Below are positions 31,936-41,337 of a stretch of DNA of 64,000 nt, one piece after another (the first letter of the stretch is position 1; each line of letters begins with the position of its first letter). This stretch comes from Oecophyllibacter saccharovorans (GTDB lineage: Bacteria; Pseudomonadota; Alphaproteobacteria; Acetobacterales; Acetobacteraceae): NCBI RefSeq assembly GCF_006542375.1, contig NZ_CP038143.1:1798001-1862000 (forward strand), given 5' to 3'. The notes beneath the pieces are model-generated. The model saw only the letters and a program-made list of their open reading frames with translations, was not told the DNA's origin and ran no database searches. Both the position numbers and the translations under genes were made by a program.

Positions 31936-33342
31936 ATGGCTGATTTTTACGATCTGATCGTGATCGGAGGGGGCCCCGGCGGCTATGTGGCCGCCCTGCG
32001 GGCCAGCCAGCTCGGTATGAAAGTCGCCCTGGTCGAGACCGCTCAGCTGGGAGGCGTCTGCCTGAACTGGGGATGCATTCCAACCAAGGCGCTGCTGAGG
32101 GCGGCGGAGCTCTACAGCAATCTCTTTCACCTGCATGAATTCGGCCTGTCGGCCACCAATCCCTCTTTCGATCTCGAAAAAGTCGTGGCCCGGTCAAGGC
32201 ATGTTGCTCAGCAGATGGGACGCGGCGTTGGGTACCTGATGAAAAAAGCCGGTATCACCGTTGTGGAAGGATATGGCCGGCTGGACGGCAAGAAGGGGGA
32301 GGCCCATAACGTGCAGGTTCTGCGCGAGGGTGAGGTAAGCGTTACCCTCCAGGCTCCCCATGTCATCCTGGCTACCGGTGCGCGTGCCCGTCAGCTGCCG
32401 GGGTTGGAGCAGGACGGAAAGCTCATCTGGGGCGCGCGGGAAGCCATGACGCCTGCCAGCCTGCCAAAGCGCCTGCTGGTCATCGGCTCGGGAGCAATCG
32501 GCACGGAATTCGCCTCCTTCTACCGGGATATGGGAAGTGAGGTGACGATCGCCGAGGTTGCGGACCGTATCCTGGTGGCTGAAGATGCCGAGATCAGCCA
32601 GCTGGCGCAGAAAGCCTTTGAAAAACGTGGCATGAGAATTCATACCGCCACCAAGGTGGGGTCCCTCCATAAAAAGGACGATGAAGTCAGCACGACACTC
32701 GAAACACCGAAGGGGAAAATTGACCTGACAGTGGACCGGGTTATCTGCGCGGTCGGGGTGCAGGGCAATGTAGAGAATCTCGGCCTGGAGAAGACGGCTG
32801 TGCAGGTGGAAGGCAGCTTTGTCGTCACCGATGAATTCTGCCGCACGGGGGAAGCGGGCATCTATGCGATCGGGGACCTGGCCGGCCCGCCCTGTCTGGC
32901 CCACAAGGCCAGTCATGAAGGCGTGATCTGCGTCGAGAAGATCAGCGGACGCTCTCCCGAACCGCTCCAGATGATGAATATCCCTGGCTGCACTTACTCC
33001 CGGCCCCAGATCGCTTCAGTCGGACTGACAGAAGCGCAGGCTGCTGAAAAGGGGCGCAAGCTCCGCATCGGGCGTTTTCCCTTCCGTGCCAATGGTAAAG
33101 CGGTTGCGATGGGTGAGCCGGACGGCCTGACCAAGACCATTTTTGATGCTGAAACCGGCGAGCTTCTCGGGGCGCACATGATCGGTGCGGAAGTGACGGA
33201 GATGATCCAGGGCTTCGTCATTGCGCGCACCGGTGAGCTGACGGAAGCCGAGCTGGCTGAGACGGTCTTCCCGCATCCGACCATTTCAGAAACGATGCAT
33301 GAATCCGTTCTGGCCGCTCACGAAGGGGCGCTGCATATCTGA
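31936..33342 (+). CDS. lpd: Dihydrolipoamide dehydrogenase (E3)
   Basis: A 468-residue FAD flavoenzyme that reoxidises dihydrolipoyl groups with NAD+. It has the FAD motif [17 protein letters not shown], the redox disulfide in [16 protein letters not shown], the NAD-binding [31 protein letters not shown] and the active-site His-Glu in [12 protein letters not shown]. Its position after pdhC suggests dedication to the pyruvate complex, although it may serve other 2-oxo-acid dehydrogenases too. Confidence 0.97.
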   Translation: MADFYDLIVIGGGPGGYVAALRASQLGMKVALVETAQLGGVCLNWGCIPTKALLRAAELYSNLFHLHEFGLSATNPSFDLEKVVARSRHVAQQMGRGVGYLMKKAGITVVEGYGRLDGKKGEAHNVQVLREGEVSVTLQAPHVILATGARARQLPGLEQDGKLIWGAREAMTPASLPKRLLVIGSGAIGTEFASFYRDMGSEVTIAEVADRILVAEDAEISQLAQKAFEKRGMRIHTATKVGSLHKKDDEVSTTLETPKGKIDLTVDRVICAVGVQGNVENLGLEKTAVQVEGSFVVTDEFCRTGEAGIYAIGDLAGPPCLAHKASHEGVICVEKISGRSPEPLQMMNIPGCTYSRPQIASVGLTEAQAAEKGRKLRIGRFPFRANGKAVAMGEPDGLTKTIFDAETGELLGAHMIGAEVTEMIQGFVIARTGELTEAELAETVFPHPTISETMHESVLAAHEGALHI

Positions 33343-33347
33343 CTGCC

Positions 33348-34325
33348 ATGGCCCAGCATTTCATCGTAGATCATCGCCAGCCCCGCAACGGGGCACGGGT
33401 GCGCCATCCTGAAAAGATGCACCGTCCTGACAATCCCGTGCAGCGCAAACCGGCCTGGATCCGGGTACGCGCCCCCGGTCATCCGGTTTACCGGGAAACG
33501 CAGCAGCTGATGCGTGACCATCAGCTGTCCACTGTCTGTGAAGAAGCCGCCTGTCCCAATATCGGTGAGTGCTGGTCCCAGCGTCATGCCACCATGATGA
33601 TCATGGGAGAGATCTGCACGCGCGCCTGCGCCTTCTGCAATGTCACGACCGGCCTGCCTCAGCCCCTTGATCCCCAGGAACCGGCCCGGGTTGCTCAGGC
33701 GGTGGCCCGTCTCGGGCTGCGTCATGTGGTCATCACCTCGGTAGACCGGGACGACCTGCCAGATGGCGGCGCGGCCCATATCGCTGCCGTGATCAGGGCG
33801 ATACGCCAGCAGGCGCCTGAAACCACTGTCGAGGTGCTGACCCCTGATTTTCTGCGCAAGGCAGGAGCTCTGGAGATCGTGGTGGCTGCCCGACCCGATG
33901 TTTTCAATCACAATATCGAAACCGTGCCGCGCCTCTATCCCTCTATCCGGCCGGGAGCGCGTTATTATCAGTCCCTGCGCCTGCTGGACCGCGTAAAACA
34001 GCTGGACCCGTCCATCTTCACCAAGTCCGGCCTGATGCTGGGATTGGGCGAGGAACGCGAAGAAGTGAGCCAGGTGATGGACGATTTCCGCATTGCCGAT
34101 GTGGACTTCCTGACCTTGGGTCAGTATCTGCAGCCTTCAGTCAAACATGCGCCGGTCCGGGAATTCGTGACACCGGAAGAATTCGGAAATTATGCTGCCC
34201 AGGCACGGGGCAAGGGCTTTCTTCAGGTCAGCGCCACCCCGCTGACGCGTTCTTCCTATCATGCTGACCGGGATTTCGCCTCTTTGCAGGCCGAACGCGC
34301 GCGCCGTCTGGAGAAAAGCCGCTGA
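33348..34325 (+). CDS. lipA: Lipoyl synthase
   Basis: A 325-residue radical-SAM enzyme inserting two sulfurs into octanoyl groups on E2, E1 beta and other carriers. Both Fe-S clusters are evident: the auxiliary cluster ligands in [12 protein letters not shown] and the radical-SAM CTRACAFC. Further motifs are [32 protein letters not shown] and [12 protein letters not shown] 33348 is five bases after lpd, and the 3' end overlaps the next gene by one base (TGATG). It supplies the cofactor for the complex encoded just upstream. Confidence 0.97.
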   Translation: MAQHFIVDHRQPRNGARVRHPEKMHRPDNPVQRKPAWIRVRAPGHPVYRETQQLMRDHQLSTVCEEAACPNIGECWSQRHATMMIMGEICTRACAFCNVTTGLPQPLDPQEPARVAQAVARLGLRHVVITSVDRDDLPDGGAAHIAAVIRAIRQQAPETTVEVLTPDFLRKAGALEIVVAARPDVFNHNIETVPRLYPSIRPGARYYQSLRLLDRVKQLDPSIFTKSGLMLGLGEEREEVSQVMDDFRIADVDFLTLGQYLQPSVKHAPVREFVTPEEFGNYAAQARGKGFLQVSATPLTRSSYHADRDFASLQAERARRLEKSR

Positions 34326-34774
34326 TGCCGACCCATGCCGAGCAGAAGATCGTTCCCTATACGGCAGAACAGCTTTTCGAGCTGGTGGCAGATGTCGGAA
34401 AATATCCGGAGTTTCTGCCCTGGTGCCTGAAAGCGGTGGTGACGTCACGCACGGAGCATGAGCTCATTGCCGAACTAGTGGTGGGGTTCGGCCCTTTCCG
34501 GGAAGCCTATACCAGCCGCGTGGAGCTGGACCGTCCGCACCGTATTGTCGTGCGCTGCATCCGCGGCCCTTTCCAGCGCCTTGAAAATATCTGGACCTTT
34601 CACCCGGTGCCGGAAGGCTGCGCAATCGATTTCTACGTGGATTTCGAGTTCCGGTCGCGGCTGCTGCGCAACGCCATCGGCATGGTCTTCAATGAAGGGG
34701 TGCGCCTGATGGTAAAGGCCTTCATGGCGCGGGCACGTGATATTTACGGCCCGCCTGTCACCCGCCTGTCCTAA
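34325..34774 (+). CDS. COQ10/RatA-like START-domain (SRPBCC) protein
   Basis: A 149-residue single-domain protein. PTHAEQKIVPYTAEQLFELVAD and KYPEFLPWC are typical of the polyketide-cyclase/COQ10 (RatA/YfjG) family. Mitochondrial Coq10 binds ubiquinone and aids respiration; E. coli RatA was described as a ribosome-association toxin, so naming by homology is ambiguous. The lipA-COQ10 pairing is common in alphaproteobacteria, and I favour a quinone-chaperone role (inference). Translation is coupled to lipA through TGATG. Confidence 0.88.
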   Translation: MPTHAEQKIVPYTAEQLFELVADVGKYPEFLPWCLKAVVTSRTEHELIAELVVGFGPFREAYTSRVELDRPHRIVVRCIRGPFQRLENIWTFHPVPEGCAIDFYVDFEFRSRLLRNAIGMVFNEGVRLMVKAFMARARDIYGPPVTRLS

Positions 34775-34950
34775 GCCAGTCACGGGTAGACAAAGGCTGA
34801 TTTGTGTTGAAAAGGATACACCTGCCTATTGTGTCTCATCTCCTGCCAGCGGGGAGGGATAAGGGGGCAGGGAAGTATTTGTTTTTGCATTCTGATCGTT
34901 CTAGAGTGCTGAGAGGTTCGCTACAGAAGCGAACGCCTGAGGAGGATGTT

Positions 34951-35295
34951 ATGAAAAAACTGTCTCTTTCCGCTTTTGCCATGTCCGGTCTGATGGCTGT
35001 GGCTGCTCCCGCTTTTGCTGCACCTGCTCATCATCATGGTGGCACCCATCATGCCCGTAAGGGTCATGCGCATCACGGCCGTCGCGGCGCCGGTGCTGGT
35101 GGCCAGCAGTCTGTTCAGGCCCAGGATCAGGGCACTGCCGACCTGAATGCGGCTTCCCTGCAGAAAGCCCAGACCCCGGTCATGCCTGCTGCTCCGGCAA
35201 TGGGCGCGCAGACCATGGGTGGTATGCCTGCAGTACCCGCAGCGCCTGCCGCTCCGGTTGCGCCTGCCATGCCTGACGTGCCCCCGGCTCAGTAA
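34951..35295 (+). CDS. Small exported His-rich, Pro/Ala-rich protein
   Basis: A 114-residue protein with a very strong ribosome-binding site (GAGGAGGATGTT) and a clear Sec signal peptide cleaved after APAFAA. The mature N-terminus has clustered His (HHHGGTHHARKGHAHHGRR). The C-terminal half is a low-complexity Pro/Ala/Met repeat. No family recognised. Histidine clusters suggest Cu, Ni or Zn binding or acid buffering in the periplasm, which is inference. Followed by a strong terminator, so it is a single-gene unit, probably highly expressed. Confidence 0.75.
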   Translation: MKKLSLSAFAMSGLMAVAAPAFAAPAHHHGGTHHARKGHAHHGRRGAGAGGQQSVQAQDQGTADLNAASLQKAQTPVMPAAPAMGAQTMGGMPAVPAAPAAPVAPAMPDVPPAQ

Positions 35296-35423
35296 GGCCT
35301 TCAAGGGCGTTCCCGGAAAAGCCGAATTCAAAATTTCAGTTTTCGGCGTTTCGGGTTCGCCCCTCCGCTTTCCAGCGGCAGAGATGAGGCCTCAGAGCGC
35401 ATCTTTCCTCTGCAAGGCGTATG

Positions 35424-35452
35424 AAAACGGCTTCTTCGGAAGCCGTTTTTTA
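35424..35452. terminator. Bidirectional terminator between the His-rich gene and slt
   Basis: CGGCTTC/GAAGCCG stem with TTCG loop, extended by AAAA on the left and a T run on the right. It serves both convergent transcripts. It uses the same TTCG-loop design as the rpmG terminator at 15275. Confidence 0.9.
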
Positions 35453-35501
35453 TTGCGGACTTATTGAGCGCTGTCGGAATATTTGTCCCGAATTCTGGTT
35501 C

Positions 35502-37454
35502 TCAAGGGGGTGAAAGCCTGTCCTTCTTAAGGGTGTAAAGACTGTAATCGGTTTCAATGTGTTCGATGTAATGACGGGTTTCGTCTGCAGGAAGCAATTC
35601 GATCCAGCCAAGCAGGTTCATTTCTTCCGGTTGGCAGAGGCCACCCGTAAAAGTGCTGCCTGGTGCCTCAGCCAGCCACTGGCGTGTCCGTCCGGGACCC
35701 GCGTTATAAGCGGCCAGGAAATAAGGGATACGGTCCTCGAAACGCCTGCTCAGATCTTGCAGGTAAAGCGTGCCGAGCAGAAGATTCGTCCGGGGGTCCT
35801 GCAGGGCGACAGGCGTGCTGGCCTGCCCGGTCCTGTGAAGCCGTGAGACCTGGCGGGCTGTGGGCGGGCGCAGCTGCATCAGGCCGTAAGCCTGCGCTGG
35901 ACTGACAGCCTTTGGGTCTCCGCTGCTTTCCTGGCGGACCAGAGCTGCAATCAGTTCGGGAGGGAGCTGGCTCTCCGGCACTGCAAAAAGCTCTGCTTCA
36001 TAAGGCAGCGGATAAGCGAGGGGGTAGAGGGTCTGGCCCTGGCGTGCCAGGGCACGCCCTGCCAGGATTGCGCCTTTGGCATTGCCGAGTTTATCGGCTT
36101 CCCGCGCGGCTTGGTGGAGTTCACCCGCTGTCTCGGTGCGCAGCACCAGCCACGTCAGAAAAAGCGATGCACCTGCCTTGTTTCCTTCAGCAGTCAGGAT
36201 TTCAGCGGCATCAGCCAGGTCCTGGCGGGCAAGCGGTGCTGGATCAGGCGATGAAAGATCCCCAAGTCTTGACTGCAGCCCTACCAGAAAATCCCTGTCA
36301 CGTTGGGAAGCGGTAAGATAAGGCGTGTGTGTCAGGCAGGCATGGGAGAACTGACCGTAAAAAGTCGTCGGATAACGGCTGGCCGCCTGCAAGGTATCCT
36401 GTGCCTTTTCCTTTTTGCCGGCTGCCGCTTCAGCCTGCGCCAGCCAGTGCAGCGCTTGGGCACGGGCTGAAAGGGAAGGGGCCGCTTGCAAGGGCTTGAG
36501 GAACTGTTTGGCACGGTCAGGCTGGTTGAGGCGCAAGGCTGCATAGGCGCTCAGAAAGCCATTGTCCTGACGGGCTGTTTCTGCGGGCGGAAGGGTGGTA
36601 TCCCCAGCCAGCTTGAAGGCTGCCCCAGCGTCGCCCTGTTGCAGGAGCAGCCGCATGAGCGCGTTGCGTTCCTTGGTCCAGGCCTTGCGGCGCGTTATAT
36701 CTTCAAGCTCTGTCTGGACCGGCAGCCCGCTCGCTTCCCAGAGCTGCAGGGCTTCAGCGGTAGCCTGGCTGCGGCGCAGCACTTGCAGGCGCAGAAGGGT
36801 CAGGGCCTCGTCACTCTGCTGCTGGGGGGACAGTTGCTGATAAAGGTCTGCAACGTCATTTCCACCTTGCCGCAGGCTGAGCCTCAGGCGCGCAAGCGGC
36901 TGCTGTTCAGGGGCCAGCTCCATGATGTGTCTGGCGGCATTCGAGAGGGCGCCATGGCTTTCAAGCCATAGAAAACGCTGCCACTGGTCTTCGGGAGTCA
37001 GGGTGGCGCCATAGTGTGCTGACAGGCGTGCGGCTGTTGCTTCATCAAGCGTATAGCGCCACAGTTTGCGGGCCTGCACAGCCCCATCAGGCAGGTAAGC
37101 CGTGCAGGCCAGCAGGGAATCCACCTGTCTCAGGGGCACCACGGGACAGAAGGCTTGCAGGACCGTTGGGTCCTGTTCATGTTTCAGGGCTTCTTCAAAG
37201 CGCCACTGAATGCGCAGCAGAAGCGGCCAGTCCGGTTTGTCGCGCAGGAAATTCCCATAACGTGCGGCTGGAAAATGGCCGCCCTGTGGCCCGGTAAGAA
37301 CCTGCCATTCCGCCAGGCGGGAGGCGAGTGACATATTCTGCGCGGGGTTTCCCTCGATCGGGGCCGCCCAGGCGGGTTGCAGAGGAGCGCTGAGCACAAG
37401 CCCGATCCCCATCAGCCTGACAAAGAGAGAGCGATTCCGGTTACGCCAGAACAT
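35502..37454 (-). CDS. slt: Soluble lytic murein transglycosylase
   Basis: A 650-residue periplasmic enzyme cleaving peptidoglycan glycan strands to 1,6-anhydro-muropeptides. A signal peptide ends near residue 30 (PAWAA). The middle 400 residues are an alpha-superhelical, TPR-like repeat region. The C-terminal SLT catalytic domain carries LIAALVRQESSGDPKAVSPAQAYGLMQL (catalytic Glu in RQESSG) and PYFLAAYNAGPGR. Its start lies inside the TerC-like gene (14-base overlap), suggesting co-expression. Confidence 0.93.
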   Translation of the reverse strand: MFWRNRNRSLFVRLMGIGLVLSAPLQPAWAAPIEGNPAQNMSLASRLAEWQVLTGPQGGHFPAARYGNFLRDKPDWPLLLRIQWRFEEALKHEQDPTVLQAFCPVVPLRQVDSLLACTAYLPDGAVQARKLWRYTLDEATAARLSAHYGATLTPEDQWQRFLWLESHGALSNAARHIMELAPEQQPLARLRLSLRQGGNDVADLYQQLSPQQQSDEALTLLRLQVLRRSQATAEALQLWEASGLPVQTELEDITRRKAWTKERNALMRLLLQQGDAGAAFKLAGDTTLPPAETARQDNGFLSAYAALRLNQPDRAKQFLKPLQAAPSLSARAQALHWLAQAEAAAGKKEKAQDTLQAASRYPTTFYGQFSHACLTHTPYLTASQRDRDFLVGLQSRLGDLSSPDPAPLARQDLADAAEILTAEGNKAGASLFLTWLVLRTETAGELHQAAREADKLGNAKGAILAGRALARQGQTLYPLAYPLPYEAELFAVPESQLPPELIAALVRQESSGDPKAVSPAQAYGLMQLRPPTARQVSRLHRTGQASTPVALQDPRTNLLLGTLYLQDLSRRFEDRIPYFLAAYNAGPGRTRQWLAEAPGSTFTGGLCQPEEMNLLGWIELLPADETRHYIEHIETDYSLYTLKKDRLSPP

Positions 37455-38046
37455 GCAGCAGCTCCCCCCCTCCCTGAAGCACGAGGCGAAGTGCTACCGC
37501 GATGATCGCTATGATTCCAAGCCAGCCGATCAGACGATAACGCCGGATCAGGGGGGCTGAAAGGGCCGTTGCCCCCAGGGTGAGGACCATGGAAAGCCCC
37601 ATGCCGATCCCCAGTATGATGGGGTAGTGTTCTGCCGCGCCGGCAACGCCGAGCACGTTGTCCAAGCTCATCGCCAGATCGGCCACGATGATCTGCAGCA
37701 TGACCTCCCCCAGTTTCGGGGCACTGTGGACCGGGCTGGTGTTGGAGGATTGCTGCAGGTCGCGCCAGCTCTGCCAGCCCATCCACAGCAACAGCAACCC
37801 GCCCAGTAGCTTGAGGCCCGGCAGGTGGAACAGCGTGCCGATGATGAGGGCCATTGCCAGCCGCAGGAGCGTGGCAAACAGGAGGCCGCACCATTTGGCC
37901 AGGTGCTGCTGGCGAACAGGGAGATTCTGCACGGCGCGCGCAATCGCCAGAGCGTTGTCTCCAGCCAGGGTCAGGTCAATCAGGATAACGGCAATCAAGG
38001 CCAGCAATCCGCCGGGCGTTAGCTCGAGAAGAAGCTGCTCTGACAT
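37441..38046 (-). CDS. TerC-family integral membrane protein
   Basis: A 201-residue protein with about seven membrane segments. Family-typical acidic residues occur within membrane helices: LIDLTLAGDNALAIA and the repeat-like VADLAMSLDNVLGVAG, the two Asp-rich DN motifs thought to bind metal in TerC/YkoY/Alx proteins. Related proteins export Mn2+ or act at the Sec translocon for exoenzyme metalation. Coupling with the exported slt is compatible with that but does not prove it. Tellurite resistance is not implied. Confidence 0.88.
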   Translation of the reverse strand: MSEQLLLELTPGGLLALIAVILIDLTLAGDNALAIARAVQNLPVRQQHLAKWCGLLFATLLRLAMALIIGTLFHLPGLKLLGGLLLLWMGWQSWRDLQQSSNTSPVHSAPKLGEVMLQIIVADLAMSLDNVLGVAGAAEHYPIILGIGMGLSMVLTLGATALSAPLIRRYRLIGWLGIIAIIAVALRLVLQGGGELLHVLA

Positions 38047-38230
38047 GCAGGGACCCTTTTACCGGGAGGAGACGGATTGAAGCTCGGATCCAGTTTAAAA
38101 CCTGAAGCGGCATATGGCACCAGAAAACGCCTGAAGACGTCAGAAAACGAGTGTCTTTCCAAGACTTACCCGAACTTCTGAGGGCCGGAAGGGCTCTGGG
38201 CAACAGGGGGGATCTTGTCTAAAACACCTT

Positions 38231-38260
38231 CTGCCGGAACAGGGCCGTCTGTTCCGGCAG
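38231..38260. repeat. Perfect 11-bp inverted repeat in the terC/purB divergent intergenic region
   Basis: CTGCCGGAACA (38231-38241) and TGTTCCGGCAG (38250-38260) are exact inverse complements separated by eight bases. No T run follows on either strand, so this is not a standard terminator. Its position 37 bases before purB and 185 bases before the divergent TerC-like gene makes an operator, or an RNA hairpin in the purB leader, possible. Confidence 0.6.
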
Positions 38261-38296
38261 CGTCCTTTACAGAGAGCGTTCAGCCGGAGTTGCTTC

Positions 38297-39631
38297 ATGG
38301 TCCCCCGTTATTCCCGTCCCCGGATGACTGCTATCTGGTCGCCCGTCAACCGCTACCGGATCTGGTTCGAGATTGAGGCCCTGGCCTGCGAGGCGCTGGC
38401 TGAACGCGGGGAAATCCCCGAGGAGGCTGCACGCACCATCCGCCAGCGGGGGGATGCGGCCATGGCGATGTTCAGTGAGGCCGACGTGGCCCGCATTGAC
38501 GAGATCGAGGCGGAAACCCGCCATGACGTCATTGCCTTCCTGACTTGGCTTGCGGAAAAGATCGGTCCCGACAGCCGTTTCGTGCATCTGGGCATGACGT
38601 CGTCAGATGTGCTTGATACCTGCCTGGCCGTCCAGCTGACCCAGGCCTGTGACGTGCTGCTTGAAGACATGGATGCGGTTCTCGCCGCCTTGCGCAAGCG
38701 GGCTCAGGAGCACAAACATACTGTCACGATCGGGCGCAGCCACGGCATCCATGCCGAGCCGACCAGTTTCGGCCTCAAGCTGGCGGGGCACTATGCGGAA
38801 TTCAAGCGCAACCGCCGCCGGCTTGAGGCCGCACGCGATGAAATTGCTGTCTGTGCGATTTCAGGGGCGGTGGGGACCTATGCCCATATCGACCCTGAAG
38901 TGGAAAGATACGTGGCTGAGAAGCTCGGTCTCAAGCCTGAAGACGTTTCCACCCAGGTTATCCCGCGTGACAGACACGCGGCTTTCTTCTGCGCGCTGGC
39001 GGTGACGGCAAGCGCGATTGAGCGCCTGGCTGTGGAAGTGCGCCACCTGCAGCGTTCTGAAGTGAGAGAAGCGGAAGAGTTCTTCCATGCCGGCCAGAAG
39101 GGCAGTTCAGCCATGCCCCACAAGCGCAATCCGGTGCTGTCAGAGAACCTGACGGGTCTGGCCCGGCTGATCCGTTCCTACGCGGGGCCTGCTCTCGAGA
39201 ATGTCGCCTTGTGGCACGAGCGCGATATCAGCCATTCCTCCGTTGAGCGCAATATCTGCCCGGATGCGACCATCACGCTGGATTTCGCCCTGATGCGCCT
39301 GGCCACGATGATCGACAAGCTGACCATCTATGCGGACCGCATGCAGGCCAATGTTGATAGCCTGGGCGGGGTAGTGCACTCCGGTGAGGTGCTCCTGGCT
39401 CTGGCGCGGGCCGGCATTTCGCGCGAAGACGCCTACCGCATCGTGCAGAAAGCGGCCATGGAAACCTGGTCGAAACTGGGCACTGGTGAGGGACGGAGTT
39501 TCCGGCAGAATCTCGAGGCTGCGCCGGAAGTAGTGGAAAAGATCAGTGCCGAAGTGCTGGATGATGCCCTTGACCCCGCCCGTCACCTGAAAGCGGTGGA
39601 CGATGTTTTTGCGCGCGTGTTCACTGACTGA
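38297..39631 (+). CDS. purB: Adenylosuccinate lyase
   Basis: A 444-residue fumarase/aspartase-superfamily enzyme that acts twice in purine synthesis: SAICAR to AICAR, and adenylosuccinate to AMP, each releasing fumarate. Signature KGSSAMPHKRNPVLSENLTG is present, as are HLGMTSSDVLDT, GRSHGIHAEPT and HERDISHSSVERN. First of the purine cluster. The 200-base gap to purC contains no gene I can support. Confidence 0.97.
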   Translation: MVPRYSRPRMTAIWSPVNRYRIWFEIEALACEALAERGEIPEEAARTIRQRGDAAMAMFSEADVARIDEIEAETRHDVIAFLTWLAEKIGPDSRFVHLGMTSSDVLDTCLAVQLTQACDVLLEDMDAVLAALRKRAQEHKHTVTIGRSHGIHAEPTSFGLKLAGHYAEFKRNRRRLEAARDEIAVCAISGAVGTYAHIDPEVERYVAEKLGLKPEDVSTQVIPRDRHAAFFCALAVTASAIERLAVEVRHLQRSEVREAEEFFHAGQKGSSAMPHKRNPVLSENLTGLARLIRSYAGPALENVALWHERDISHSSVERNICPDATITLDFALMRLATMIDKLTIYADRMQANVDSLGGVVHSGEVLLALARAGISREDAYRIVQKAAMETWSKLGTGEGRSFRQNLEAAPEVVEKISAEVLDDALDPARHLKAVDDVFARVFTD

Positions 39632-39833
39632 AGCAGCTGGAACTGAAGTTTCTGGCAGAAAACGGAGCCCCTCTATGTCCTCAGCGCCAGCGCCCCGCTC
39701 GCTTGCAGCGCGGCAATCGTGATAAGAGGACGTGACAAGAGGAAAAGCTCAAGGAAAATCGCTTCTCTGAGCAGCGCTTGCGGCGTGTGGCTGCGAGAGC
39801 GGGTTTCCACATGAATAGATGGGGATGAAGCTC

Positions 39834-40598
39834 ATGGCGCGCCGTCGTCAGATTTATGAGGGAAAAGCCAAGATTCTGTTCGAGGGGCCTGAGCCAGGAA
39901 CTATCGTCCAGTATTTCAAGGACGATGCCACGGCCGGCAACGGGGCCAAGAGCGGGGTCATCACCGGCAAAGGGGTGCTGAACAACAGGATCAGCGAGTT
40001 CCTGATGCTCAAACTCAGGGATATCGGAATCCCGACCCATTTCATCAAACGCCTCAACATGCGTGAGCAGCTGGTCCGGGCAGTGGAGATCATTCCGCTG
40101 GAAGTGGTGGTCCGCAACGTGGCTGCCGGCTCACTCTCCAAACGCTTCGGCATCGAGGAAGGCACGCGTCTGCCGCGCCCCCTGGTTGAGTTCTATTACA
40201 AGAATGATGCGCTGAACGACCCGATGGTTTCGGAAGAGCACATCACCGCCTTCAACTGGGCCTGCGCGCATGATCTGGATGATATCTGCGGCTATGCCGT
40301 AAGAGTGAATGATTTCCTGTGCGGGCTTTTTGCCGGTGTGGGGATCACGCTTGTCGATTTCAAGCTGGAATTCGGCCGCCTCTGGGACAATGACGAGATG
40401 CGCATTGTTCTGGCAGATGAAATATCTCCCGACAACTGTCGCCTGTGGGATGCCAGGACGAATGAAAAGCTCGACAAGGACCGCTTCCGCCGTGATATGG
40501 GCCGTGTCGAGGAAGCGTATCAGGAAGTGGCCCGCCGTCTCGGCATTCTGCCGGAAACGGGCTATGGAGAGAACATGGCAACGGAGAACCACGCATGA
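39834..40598 (+). CDS. purC: SAICAR synthase
   Basis: A 254-residue ATP-dependent ligase joining CAIR and aspartate. The N-terminus [16 protein letters not shown], then [11 protein letters not shown] and [28 protein letters not shown], the substrate-binding VDFKLEFG and [14 protein letters not shown] identify it. Three in-frame ATGs occur at 39819, 39825 and 39834; the last is closest to the family start and has GGGGA eight bases away. The 3' end overlaps purS by four bases. Confidence 0.96.
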   Translation: MARRRQIYEGKAKILFEGPEPGTIVQYFKDDATAGNGAKSGVITGKGVLNNRISEFLMLKLRDIGIPTHFIKRLNMREQLVRAVEIIPLEVVVRNVAAGSLSKRFGIEEGTRLPRPLVEFYYKNDALNDPMVSEEHITAFNWACAHDLDDICGYAVRVNDFLCGLFAGVGITLVDFKLEFGRLWDNDEMRIVLADEISPDNCRLWDARTNEKLDKDRFRRDMGRVEEAYQEVARRLGILPETGYGENMATENHA

Positions 40599-40837
40599 AG
40601 GTCCGAGTGTTCGTTTCCCTGAAGGAGGGCGTGCTGGATCCCCAGGGAAAGGCCGTCGGCCACGCCCTGGAAAATCTGGGCTTCAGGGATATAGGGGAGG
40701 TCCGGATCAGCCGCGTCGTCGATCTCGACGTCCCGGCTGCCACCGCCCAGGAAGCGGTTGAAAAAGGTGAAGCCATGGCCCGCGCCCTGCTGGCCAATGA
40801 GGTGATTGAAGATTTCAGAGTGGAGGCAGCATCATGA
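40595..40837 (+). CDS. purS: Phosphoribosylformylglycinamidine synthase subunit PurS
   Basis: An 80-residue protein that bridges PurQ and PurL in the three-subunit FGAM synthase. [21 protein letters not shown] and [17 protein letters not shown] are characteristic. Coupled by ATGA to purC upstream and by ATGA to the unexpected exported-protein gene downstream. Confidence 0.96.
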   Translation: MKVRVFVSLKEGVLDPQGKAVGHALENLGFRDIGEVRISRVVDLDVPAATAQEAVEKGEAMARALLANEVIEDFRVEAAS

Positions 40838-41337
40838 AAAGTGGATTTCTGAAAGTCGGAGCGAAACACCGGACAGCCCGGTCAGCAATTGGTCTGGTGC
40901 TGGCAGCGGGTGCCGCGCTGTGCATGAACGTGACCGGGACTGCGCATGCCCAGCGCGTTTCCCGGGTGAACGGGAAAGGCCTTGGCGCCATGTGCAGCCA
41001 GGCCAAGAGCGTGGGGCTCTGTGATGCCTATCTTTCAGGCGTCATGGACAGTGAGGTATGGGCCCGGGACTATGCCGTCTTCCGCCATGACCCGCGCGCG
41101 CCGGTTGCCTTCTGCGTGCCGCCCAAGCAGACGGCAGCTCAGGTGCGCAATGTCGTGGTGGCCTGGCTCGGCGCACACCCGACCACCCTTGGGGAGCCTG
41201 CCGGGAAAGACGTTTATCTGGCTCTCCATGACATGTATCCCTGTCCGAGCCGCCCTGTTGCTCAGCCGGCCGGTGCGCTCACGCCAGCCCCCGCTCAGCC
41301 GGAGCCGGAAAAAAATGTGATGGAGCACGGTAAATGA
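40834..41337 (+). CDS. Exported Rap1a/Tai-like four-cysteine protein between purS and purQ
   Basis: A 167-residue protein. A signal peptide covers about 1-40 (basic start, [11 protein letters not shown], cleavage near AHA). The mature domain has four Cys in the spacing of the Rap1a/Tai immunity fold: [38 protein letters not shown] with a following HPTT, and MYPC. A Pro/Ala tail follows. Rap1a/Tai4 proteins neutralise type VI secretion amidases in the periplasm, but many relatives occur outside toxin loci. Its start overlaps the purS stop and its stop overlaps the purQ start, four bases each. No effector gene is nearby, so an immunity role is not supported here. Domain call is from Cys pattern alone. 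Confidence 0.72.
   Translation: MKSGFLKVGAKHRTARSAIGLVLAAGAALCMNVTGTAHAQRVSRVNGKGLGAMCSQAKSVGLCDAYLSGVMDSEVWARDYAVFRHDPRAPVAFCVPPKQTAAQVRNVVVAWLGAHPTTLGEPAGKDVYLALHDMYPCPSRPVAQPAGALTPAPAQPEPEKNVMEHGK

Noticed and set aside
39632-39833. Small gene between purB and purC
   Set aside because: The only candidate is a 15-codon frame at about 39678 with no clear ribosome-binding site or recognisable sequence.
40834-41337. Type VI secretion immunity locus
   Set aside because: The Rap1a/Tai-like protein has no neighbouring effector, VgrG, PAAR or Hcp gene; its neighbours are all purine enzymes.
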